From: an uncultured Bacilli bacterium
GTDB taxonomy: Bacteria > Bacillota_I > Bacilli_A > RF39 > UBA660
Assembly: GCA_949440065.1 (NCBI GenBank)
Contig: CASRZP010000089.1
Coordinates: 1 to 5,100, forward strand
Direction of reading: 5' to 3'
Length of the DNA: 5,100 nt
This document shows positions 1 to 5,100 of the stretch, piece by piece. The position numbers and the translations under genes were made by a program. Numbering within the stretch: position 1 is the first letter of the stretch; every line of letters begins with the position of its first letter. The notes beneath the pieces are model-generated. The model was not told where the DNA came from. It did not search any database and saw nothing but the letters and a program-made list of their open reading frames with translations.

Positions 1-88
1 AGGTTTCTATCTTATTCATCATCTTTGCTATCTTTTGGTACGCTTCCTTTGACAAATTCGCCTTATGATTACAAATATAATATCTCAT
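1..88 (-). CDS. N-terminal 29 codons of a possible triosephosphate isomerase (partial, runs off left edge)
   Basis: An open frame starts with ATG at 86-88 and runs off the window. It begins MRYYICNHKANLSKEAYQ and continues with a helical, lysine-rich stretch. The N-H-K-A-N segment at residues 7-11 matches the N-W-K-M-N segment that ends the first beta strand of triosephosphate isomerase, where the Asn and Lys are active-site residues. The following S-K-E-A fits the start of the first helix. A Shine-Dalgarno AAGGAGA lies 8 nt before the ATG, inside the end of the preceding glycosyltransferase gene, whose TAA is only 2 nt upstream, so the gene belongs to the same transcript. Triosephosphate isomerase interconverts dihydroxyacetone phosphate and glyceraldehyde 3-phosphate, and tpiA commonly sits near pgk, which supports the call. 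His replaces the usual Trp and the leader is about two residues short. With only 29 residues visible, the gene being real is likely but its identity is tentative. Confidence 0.5.
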   Translation of the reverse strand, partial: MRYYICNHKANLSKEAYQKIAKMMNKIET

Positions 89-90
89 CT

Positions 91-1314
91 TTAGCTTCTC
101 CTTATTTTATCCACAATAACGGAAATCCACCCATACTTATCATCTTTTCCATTTATCGCCATATTATACACATCTAACACATTCTCTGCGTAATGCTTAC
201 TACTGCAATGTTCTGCTGTAATTCTTGCTTGCTGAGCCATTTTATAACACTCATCCGCCTTTTTATACAACGACTCAATAGCATTTTTACACTCACGCTT
301 ATTCTTAAACATCATTCCATTTAGTGCATTCACCACTACTGTTCTAAAGGCAGAATCATCGACACAAATAGGAACAATCCCAGCAGCCATAGCTTCTACC
401 ACAGTTAATCCTTGTGTTTCAGAGGTAGATGCTGTAACAAATAAATTTGCTAATTGATAAAAATTTGGCACTTCTTCCCATGGCACTTTCCCTGTAAAAA
501 TCACCTGGTCAATCGTTTTATATTTTCTTGCTAATTGCTCATAATCATCTCGTCCTGGCCCATCTCCCACAATAATTAACTTCATACTCTTATTTTTCTT
601 CACTAAATCACGGTGTACATCGATTAAAAACTCCACATTCTTCTCCTTGGCTAGACGTCCAACAAAAAGAAGTACAAAATCATTTGGTGTTACTTTATAC
701 TTTTTTCTTAACTCTTCAACCTTTTTAACATCAATGTTTTCTTTATAAAAACGTTCTACTTCAATTCCCGTTGGTACAATATGAATATTTTTATTTACAT
801 GATACTTATCTTTAAATAAATGATAGGTCTTCTCCGTTGGCACAATTAATTCCTTAGCCGTTTTATCACAGTAAAACAAAGTTAAGTACTCCACAATTTT
901 CTTGCTTGAACGATCGAAATACCCCTTAGTAATATAATGAATATAATCTTCATACATGGTGTGATAAGTATGTACTAGTGGAATATTAAATTGTTTAGCT
1001 AATAGACGAGCAAAAATACCAATACCAAACTCTGTATGTGAGTGAATTACATCAAGTTTCCATTTTTTAATGATTTTTACGATCTTTACGGGATATATCC
1101 GACTAAAACGGTAATCATAAATTCCTGTAGGTAACCCAGGAATTCTAATAACTTTCTTATTTTCTTCAAATTGGTATTTTAAACTATTATCATTAACTGT
1201 CACCACATATACTTGATGTCCCTTTTTCTCTAATGATTTTTTTAACATAAATACACTAGTAGATACTCCATTAATATAAGGAGGATAAGTATCGGTAAAT
1301 AATCCTATTCTCAT
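91..1314 (-). CDS. GT4-family glycosyltransferase, probable diacylglycerol alpha-glucosyltransferase (glycolipid synthase)
   Basis: This 407-residue protein has the two-Rossmann GT-B architecture of family GT4. The N-terminal half begins with the acceptor-domain signature MRIGLFTDTYPPYINGVSTS (1-20), with HSHTEFGIG at 91-99 and HTYHTMYEDY at 115-124. The C-terminal nucleotide-sugar half has FVGRLAKEKN (217-226), VGDGPGR (249-255) and the retaining-GT E-x7-E motif at E299 and E307 within SETQGLTVVEAMAAG. This pattern and length fit the alMGS/LafA group (about 400 residues), which transfers glucose from UDP-glucose to diacylglycerol on the cytoplasmic face of the membrane. A basic stretch at 77-86 (KIVKIIKKWK) falls roughly where alMGS has its lipid-binding helix; that correspondence is inferred. 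ATG 1312-1314 overlaps the previous stop as ATGA, with an AAGGAAG site 7 nt upstream. GT4 membership is secure; acceptor and sugar are inferred. A PimB-like or other lipid acceptor is the main alternative. Confidence 0.88.
   Translation of the reverse strand: MRIGLFTDTYPPYINGVSTSVFMLKKSLEKKGHQVYVVTVNDNSLKYQFEENKKVIRIPGLPTGIYDYRFSRIYPVKIVKIIKKWKLDVIHSHTEFGIGIFARLLAKQFNIPLVHTYHTMYEDYIHYITKGYFDRSSKKIVEYLTLFYCDKTAKELIVPTEKTYHLFKDKYHVNKNIHIVPTGIEVERFYKENIDVKKVEELRKKYKVTPNDFVLLFVGRLAKEKNVEFLIDVHRDLVKKNKSMKLIIVGDGPGRDDYEQLARKYKTIDQVIFTGKVPWEEVPNFYQLANLFVTASTSETQGLTVVEAMAAGIVPICVDDSAFRTVVVNALNGMMFKNKRECKNAIESLYKKADECYKMAQQARITAEHCSSKHYAENVLDVYNMAINGKDDKYGWISVIVDKIRRS
97..103 (-). promoter_or_regulatory. 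Shine-Dalgarno site for the gene starting at 88
   Basis: The minus strand reads AAGGAGA followed by 8 nt and ATG. This near-consensus site overlaps the last codons of the glycosyltransferase gene. It is the main evidence that the short open frame at the left edge is a real gene start and not chance. Confidence 0.7.
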
Positions 1315-2321
1315 TCTTTCACTTCCTTAATATAAACATTAAATAGTACTGCACCAATTATCATACTTAAATAATATGTTAGAAAACGCCAAATGAGAAG
1401 CAATACCGATAATTTTGCTCCTACCAAAAAGGTACCAAAAAACGTCATAAATCCATATTCGATACCACCAGATGCTCCTGGAATAGGAACAAAAGAGCCG
1501 ATGATTAACACGTAAGCTGATGAAGTAACTGTCTTTAGTAGTGTTAAGCTTGTATAATCGTGCATGCTATACAAGATAAATAATGGTAGGGCATAATAAA
1601 TGGTTAAACTTAAAAGATTTAACAGTACACCTTTTAGAAAAAGCACTTTATTTTTTCTCAATTTCGTCGCATTATCATAAAAATCATCTAAACGTTGATT
1701 CCAATTTTCTAACATTTGTTCTTTTTTTCTTACCAATTTTATTTTGGATAAAAAAGCAATTACTTTATTTGCTACAAAATGATTTGCCTTATTAGAAAAA
1801 CTTACTAATAACAACACTACAGCTACTGCTGTATTACAAATAAATCCTAGAAGAATCAACTTTCTTAGTAAAGGGAGTTCATGAAAAAATCCAAAAAAAT
1901 AGTTAGATATTACAGCAAACACACCAAGGGCTACTAAAGCAATTTGATAAAAGATAAACGTTTGCATAATAATACTAGTTCCTTTAGCTGCTTTTATCCC
2001 ATCTTTTTTTAATAGATAAATTTCCATTGGTTGTCCTCCAGTAGAAAAGGGAGTTATGCCATTAAAAAATTGTGTAATCCAAGTAAACTTTAACGCTTGA
2101 GGATAACGAAAGTCGTCTTTTTCCGTTTTCGCTGTTAAATATAGAACATAGGCTTTGATCAATACATAGAGAAAATATAGAATAACAGCAACGAAAAACC
2201 ATGCTAAATTGATAGTAGTCAAGGTAGTAACGATAGTAGAAAAATCATCTTTTACTACAAAATATAAAATAATAATGGTGATAATTAATAATACTAAAGC
2301 ATTGCGACGTAAATTTTTCAT
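1311..2321 (-). CDS. Flippase-like multi-pass membrane protein (UPF0104 / lysylphosphatidylglycerol synthase TM-domain family)
   Basis: This 336-residue hydrophobic protein has several predicted membrane helices, at roughly 8-23, 38-62, 118-140, 153-174, 228-251, 263-280, 286-300 and 304-328, with a charged cytoplasmic-type segment at 193-226. Two conserved loops mark the family: NGITPFSTGGQPMEIYLLKK (87-106), and PIPGASGGIEYGF (279-291), resembling the usual P-x-P-G-x-x-G-G-x-E. This is the membrane portion related to MprF, without the soluble aminoacyl-transferase domain. Family members are proposed to move or help assemble lipid-linked molecules, but no reaction is established for most. 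The ATG overlaps the acetyltransferase stop by 4 bp (ATGA, 2318-2321), and its own stop overlaps the glycosyltransferase start in the same way. It has only a poorly spaced AAGGA upstream, so translation is probably coupled. Its position next to a GT4 enzyme suggests it handles that enzyme's glycolipid product; this is inference. Confidence 0.85.
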   Translation of the reverse strand: MKNLRRNALVLLIITIIILYFVVKDDFSTIVTTLTTINLAWFFVAVILYFLYVLIKAYVLYLTAKTEKDDFRYPQALKFTWITQFFNGITPFSTGGQPMEIYLLKKDGIKAAKGTSIIMQTFIFYQIALVALGVFAVISNYFFGFFHELPLLRKLILLGFICNTAVAVVLLLVSFSNKANHFVANKVIAFLSKIKLVRKKEQMLENWNQRLDDFYDNATKLRKNKVLFLKGVLLNLLSLTIYYALPLFILYSMHDYTSLTLLKTVTSSAYVLIIGSFVPIPGASGGIEYGFMTFFGTFLVGAKLSVLLLIWRFLTYYLSMIIGAVLFNVYIKEVKE

Positions 2322-2851
2322 TTGGCTTTAACATCCTTATCGTGGATAAGTTTTTTGTTAGCTTGATAAAAAATAGCACTTAATTCATCTGTTGATGATA
2401 ATTCATAACCTAATTGAGAAAATAAATTTAGTGCTTGATGATTGTCTAAGTTCACATTGGCAATAATTCCTTTCATCTTAGGATAATGGAAAAAAACATA
2501 TTGTTCGACCATTTTCAATAAGTTAGTCGCGTAATGATTTCTACGATAAGACATAGGTACAAAAATATAAACTTCAACGCTTTCCTTTATTGGATTTTCT
2601 TCTACATAGCAAGAAGCTTTAAAATGATTCATCTCTTCTAGAAAGAAATTTTCTTTTAAAGGTTTTCCCTGTTTTTTCTCTTGATAATCTTCCCTTGTCA
2701 AATCTTTTAATTCCATTTTTAATATAGTAGATAGTACTAAAGGTTGTTCATTTTTTACTAAATGTGTTTCAAATTCTAGCATCTTATCGATATGGTCTTG
2801 TTGATAAGGATTAAGACACACTAACTTTTGAATCGATTCTTTATTATTCAT
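2318..2851 (-). CDS. GNAT-family N-acetyltransferase, substrate unknown
   Basis: This soluble 177-residue protein has a GNAT-type C-terminal half. The motif-A strand and loop is SVEVYIFVPMSYRRNHYATN (91-110), followed by helix LLKMVEQYVFFHYP. Motif B is NVNLDNHQALNLFSQLGYE (132-150), the classic 'N-x-x-A-x-x-L-F-x-x-L-G-Y/F-E' region of acetyl-CoA-dependent acetyltransferases. In the acetyl-CoA pyrophosphate loop, usually Q/R-x-x-G-x-G/A, the first Gly is replaced by His106 (R103-R-N-H-Y-A108). The N-terminal 85 residues are charged and carry no motif I recognise. ATG 2849-2851 has GAGGTG five nt upstream and lies 12 nt after the pgk stop, so it is very probably co-transcribed with pgk. Its stop overlaps the next start. 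Possible substrates are a protein N-terminus, an amino sugar or a small molecule; nothing in the sequence decides between them. Confidence 0.78.
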   Translation of the reverse strand: MNNKESIQKLVCLNPYQQDHIDKMLEFETHLVKNEQPLVLSTILKMELKDLTREDYQEKKQGKPLKENFFLEEMNHFKASCYVEENPIKESVEVYIFVPMSYRRNHYATNLLKMVEQYVFFHYPKMKGIIANVNLDNHQALNLFSQLGYELSSTDELSAIFYQANKKLIHDKDVKAK

Positions 2852-2863
2852 TTCTACACCTCT

Positions 2864-4051
2864 TTAATTCTGCCCTCTTATGGCTTCAATTCCTGGCAAA
2901 CTTTTTCCTTCCATATATTCTAAAATTGCCCCTCCTCCAGTTGATGCATGAGTAATTTTATCTTTATACCCAAGAAGCGTTGCCGCTGCTACAATATCTC
3001 CTCCACCTAAAATAGAGTATAGCGTATTTCCTCTTTTGGTTACTTCCTCTAATAACCCTTTTGTACCGTTTTGAAAATTTTTCATTTCATACACACCCAT
3101 AGGTCCATTCCAGAAAAGAGTTTTGGCGTTTTCTAGATATTTGCTATAATTTACTACGCTTTTAGGTCCAATGTCAAGTCCCATTAGTTCTTTTTTCATC
3201 TTTTCTATATCTACTATAAAAGTAGAAACATCTTCCTTCATTTCTTCTGCTACAACTACATCCATTGGTAAGATAATTTTATTGGGATACCTTTCTAACA
3301 TTTCTTTAGCAAACGATAAGTTTTCACTATCGACGATGGATTTACCTACTTCTAATCCTTTAGCTTTCAAAAAAGTAAATGCCATTCCCCCACCTATTAA
3401 AAGATAATCACACTTTTCAATAATATGACGGATAGTAGCAATTTTATCTTCAACTTTTGCTCCACCGAGAATGACAATAAAAGGATGTTCACCTTTCATT
3501 AAAACTTCCATTGCTTCTACTTCTTTTTCCATTAAAAAGCCTACTCCACTTGGTAAATATTTAGCTATTCCCACATTAGATGCATGTTTTCTGTGTGCTG
3601 TAGCAAAGGCATCATTAATAAAAATATCTCCTAAACTTGCCCATTCTTTACTTAAGTCCTCATCACATCCACTTTCTTTTTTTCCATCTAAATCTTCAAA
3701 ACGGGTATTTTCCATTAATAAGATTTCTCCATTTTTTAAAGAATCAACGATATCTTTTAACTCTTTTCCATGGGTAACAGGAACAAAAACTACATTTTTT
3801 TCTAAATATTCACTTAGACGTTGTCCTACTATTTTTAATGAATTTTTTTCTAAATCTTCGCTATTTTTAATTTTTCCAAGATGAGACATTAAAATGACTT
3901 TAGCCCCTTGATTTATAGCATACTTTATGGTAGATAGACTCATCACTATTCTATTATCATCTAAAATTTTTCCTTCTTTGATGGGAACATTAAAATCTAC
4001 TCTTATGATTACCTTTTTTCCTAATAAATCAAAATCACGAATCGTTTTCAC
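2864..4051 (-). CDS. pgk: Phosphoglycerate kinase
   Basis: This 395-residue protein, the usual length for bacterial enzymes, catalyses the reversible transfer of phosphate from 1,3-bisphosphoglycerate to ADP in cytoplasmic glycolysis. Family landmarks occur in order: VIIRVDFNVPI (14-24), DDNRI (31-35) with the substrate-binding Arg, SHLGK (56-60), ENTRF (114-118), NDAFATAHRKHAS (146-158), GGAKVEDKI (196-204), GGGMAFTFLKAKG (220-232), DIGPKS (293-298), WNGPMGVYE (314-322), GGGDIVAAA (349-357) and STGGGAILEYMEGKSLPG (370-387). Both the N-terminal phosphoglycerate-binding and C-terminal nucleotide-binding domains are complete. The start is GTG at 4049-4051: the codon immediately before it is an in-frame TAA, and AAGGAGG lies 8 nt upstream. 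Mild departures from consensus are NDAFA for NDAFG and GGGDI for GGGDS/T. It is the first gene of a compact unit ending in a possible triosephosphate isomerase; no gap gene is visible next to it. Confidence 0.98.
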   Translation of the reverse strand: MKTIRDFDLLGKKVIIRVDFNVPIKEGKILDDNRIVMSLSTIKYAINQGAKVILMSHLGKIKNSEDLEKNSLKIVGQRLSEYLEKNVVFVPVTHGKELKDIVDSLKNGEILLMENTRFEDLDGKKESGCDEDLSKEWASLGDIFINDAFATAHRKHASNVGIAKYLPSGVGFLMEKEVEAMEVLMKGEHPFIVILGGAKVEDKIATIRHIIEKCDYLLIGGGMAFTFLKAKGLEVGKSIVDSENLSFAKEMLERYPNKIILPMDVVVAEEMKEDVSTFIVDIEKMKKELMGLDIGPKSVVNYSKYLENAKTLFWNGPMGVYEMKNFQNGTKGLLEEVTKRGNTLYSILGGGDIVAAATLLGYKDKITHASTGGGAILEYMEGKSLPGIEAIRGQN

Positions 4052-4059
4052 TTAAGTAT

Positions 4060-4066
4060 CCTCCTT
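4060..4066 (-). promoter_or_regulatory. Consensus Shine-Dalgarno site of pgk (decides a GTG start)
   Basis: The minus strand reads AAGGAGG, then 8 nt, then GTG. An in-frame TAA occupies 4052-4054, directly before the GTG, so translation cannot begin further upstream, and the next in-frame ATG lies well inside the conserved domain. Confidence 0.85.
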
Positions 4067-4087
4067 ATGATTAATTCCTTCTATTTT

Positions 4088-4096
4088 ATGATACCA
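4088..4096 (-). promoter_or_regulatory. Possible extended -10 promoter for the pgk unit
   Basis: In the 85-bp gap before pgk the minus strand reads TGGTATCAT, an extended -10 (TGn) followed by TATCAT, one mismatch from TATAAT. Initiation about 7 nt downstream would leave a leader of roughly 30 nt before the GTG. No recognisable -35 lies at 16-18 nt; that place is taken by a T-rich tract (TTTCTTTTTCTTTTTCC). The call rests on the -10 match and on being the only sizeable gap upstream of the unit. Confidence 0.35.
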
Positions 4097-4136
4097 TTTT
4101 TTAGGAAAAAGAAAAAGAAATATGTTGATATATCCC

Positions 4137-4739
4137 TTATTTTTTATTTAACAACCAATCGATTACATTAATCTTGGTAATACCATCATAATCTGCTTCT
4201 AAATCCATATCAAGTGTTAACAAATATTTAGGATAATGATCACCTGTTTTTTGTAATGATTTAAGTTCTCTTTCCAAAAGTTTTTCATCTCGAAGTGATA
4301 ATGCTACTTGAAAATATTTTAGTCCATCACGATTTTTTGCTACAAAATCAATTTCTAAATTATCAACTTTTCCAACGTAAACTTTATATCCTCTTCTAAG
4401 TAATTCAAGATATACAATATTTTCTAAGATACGCCCCATATCACTATCAGCTTTTTTTCCTAATAAGTGACTTCGTAAACCTACATCTACTACATAATAT
4501 TTATAATCTCTTGCTAATAAATTTTTCCCTTTTACATCAAATCTTTCCGCTTTATAAATAAGAAAACTTTCGACAAACGATGTAATATAGTTTTCTACTG
4601 TATGATTACTAATAGACATTCCTTTACTGGTTAACGTATCACTTATCTTTTTTGTGGATATGGGACTACCTATGCTATCAAATAAAAATCTTAAAATATT
4701 TTCCAATAACATTTTATTTGATATATTATTTCTTGCCAT
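4137..4739 (-). CDS. DUF4143-domain C-terminal fragment of the same ATPase
   Basis: This piece of up to 200 residues from ATG 4737-4739 holds the C-terminal half of the ATPase. A winged-helix-like part (about 12-65) contains STKKISDTLTSKGMSISNHT and VENYITSFVESFL. DVGLRSHLLG (85-94) and the ILENIVYLELLRRGYKVYVG segment (104-123) follow, then EIDFVAK (129-135) and KYFQVA (141-146). The E106, E129/D131 and Q144 arrangement resembles a PD-(D/E)xK nuclease-like fold, with the usual Lys missing from the last motif (QVA). The ATG is an internal methionine of the full-length family: no Shine-Dalgarno precedes it, and the homologous reading continues upstream to about 4811. Independent translation is therefore unlikely. 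It ends 85 bp before pgk. Confidence 0.75.
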   Translation of the reverse strand: MARNNISNKMLLENILRFLFDSIGSPISTKKISDTLTSKGMSISNHTVENYITSFVESFLIYKAERFDVKGKNLLARDYKYYVVDVGLRSHLLGKKADSDMGRILENIVYLELLRRGYKVYVGKVDNLEIDFVAKNRDGLKYFQVALSLRDEKLLERELKSLQKTGDHYPKYLLTLDMDLEADYDGITKINVIDWLLNKK

Positions 4740-4800
4740 AATGTCTTTATAAACTACTGTAGAAAATATGCCTTCTAAATATATATCTAAATCACTAGGA

Positions 4801-5100
4801 TTATCCTTCCTTCACTATAGATATATTTCCAGGCATTCCACCATTTTTCATATAATCTAAAAAATATTCATAACGGCTTTTTGTCATGTTATCTTCTAAA
4901 GCATTTAAATATTCTTGAAATGATAATGGCAACATTTTTATTTCTATGTATCTACCAGATAATAATGTAGCTAGTTCTCCTGATAATAAATAAGCATTGG
5001 AACCAGTGATATATACATCAACATTTTTCTTTATATATAAACTATCTACTGCTTTTTGAAAGTTAGGAACATTTTGAACTTCATCTAAAAAGACATAATA
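4801..5100 (-). CDS. AAA_14-type ATPase, upstream fragment (partial, stops at the frameshift)
   Basis: The frame is open from the right window edge for 99 codons to TAA at 4801-4803. It starts in the Walker B strand YYVFLDEVQNVPNF, whose Asp-Glu pair coordinates Mg2+ and activates water in ATP hydrolysis. ITGSNAYLLSGELA follows, the sensor-1-like strand and loop typical of this family, then LSGRYIEIKMLPLSFQEYL and FLDYMKNGGMPG, both characteristic of AAA_14 proteins before their C-terminal domain. No start codon is in the window and Walker A must lie upstream. Alone, this piece would give an ATPase lacking the DUF4143 part. The cellular role of the family is not well defined. Confidence 0.8.
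   Translation of the reverse strand, partial: YYVFLDEVQNVPNFQKAVDSLYIKKNVDVYITGSNAYLLSGELATLLSGRYIEIKMLPLSFQEYLNALEDNMTKSRYEYFLDYMKNGGMPGNISIVKEG

Larger units (their letters stand above)
4137..5100 (-). pseudogene. Frameshifted AAA_14/DUF4143 ATPase gene (5' end beyond the window)
   Basis: Two adjacent reading frames together form one protein of the widespread ATPase family with an N-terminal AAA_14 ATPase and C-terminal DUF4143 domain. The first frame covers 4801-5100 and ends in V-K-E-G-stop. The second continues from 4811 with K-D-N-P-S-D-L-D-I-Y-L-E-G-I and runs to the TAA at 4137-4139. The conserved Y-L-E-G-I segment and the 'VYKDIMARNNI' helix, expected directly after the N-G-G-M-P-G motif, are present but one frame out. 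The junction lies in AAGGAAGG (4805-4812, minus strand), two copies of AAGG. Removing one copy gives V-K-D-N-P and restores a single frame, as would removing one G. The Walker A region lies beyond 5100 and cannot be judged. This could be a pseudogene, a recent slippage mutation or a sequencing error. Confidence 0.75.

Noticed and set aside
1583..1795. Plus-strand open frame of 70 codons
   Set aside because: It lies entirely inside the flippase-like gene on the other strand, has low-complexity hydrophobic composition and matches no family I recognise.
1311..2321. TGA read as tryptophan (Mycoplasma-type code)
   Set aside because: TGA forms the stops in two ATGA overlaps exactly where family proteins end, and the tryptophan codons checked in these genes are TGG.
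3171..3884. Two plus-strand open frames (3171-3407 and 3471-3884)
   Set aside because: Both are antisense to highly conserved pgk codons; their Ser/Phe/Ile-rich composition is what antisense of AT-rich coding DNA gives.
4110..4139. Possible terminator after the ATPase gene: ATAT-CAAC-ATAT hairpin followed by a T-rich run on the minus strand
   Set aside because: The stem is four A-T pairs plus mismatched or G-U closures, too weak for a convincing intrinsic terminator, and the T-run is interrupted by C.
4801..4814. Programmed ribosomal frameshift in the ATPase gene
   Set aside because: No X-XXY-YYZ slippery heptamer is present, and the +1 option at GGA-TAA needs poor tRNA re-pairing. A 4-bp duplication or 1-bp insertion is simpler.
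1..5100. CRISPR array, insertion sequence, tRNA or riboswitch
   Set aside because: No spaced direct repeats, transposase motifs, terminal inverted repeats, cloverleaf patterns or long structured leader were seen; almost all of the window is coding.

Overview
This is an AT-rich window in which every supported gene lies on the minus strand, so transcription runs from position 5100 towards 1. Low G+C, strong AAGGAGG-type ribosome binding sites, very tight gene packing and the gene content (an alMGS/LafA-like GT4 glycosyltransferase, a UPF0104-type membrane protein, phosphoglycerate kinase and a DUF4143-type ATPase) suggest a Firmicutes or Mycoplasmatota-like bacterium, such as a gut Bacilli/Erysipelotrichia relative. 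The lineage is inferred. The standard bacterial code fits: TGA serves as a stop in two ATGA overlaps and the tryptophan codons I checked are TGG, which argues against a Mycoplasma-type code.

Right part (4137-5100): an ATPase gene of the AAA_14 + DUF4143 family, cut by the window edge at its 5' end and broken by a frameshift at about 4801-4812. The upstream piece carries the Walker B motif and stops at 4801. The downstream piece carries the winged-helix/DUF4143 part in another frame. The break coincides with a tandem AAGG AAGG on the coding strand.

Middle and left (1-4051): after an 85-bp gap with a possible extended -10 promoter comes a compact unit. It holds pgk (GTG start), a GNAT-type acetyltransferase (12-nt gap), a flippase-like multi-pass membrane protein (4-bp ATGA overlap), a glycolipid-type GT4 glycosyltransferase (4-bp ATGA overlap), and the first 29 codons of a further gene after 2 nt. 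That last gene begins with an N-x-K-x-N motif resembling the catalytic N-terminus of triosephosphate isomerase. The unit therefore mixes central glycolysis (pgk, possibly tpiA) with genes that probably make and handle membrane glycolipid.

I found no tRNA, rRNA, CRISPR array, insertion sequence, riboswitch or convincing terminator. Apart from the broken ATPase gene, the window reads as ordinary chromosomal housekeeping DNA with an unusual operon composition. I see no clear evidence for a wholly new system.
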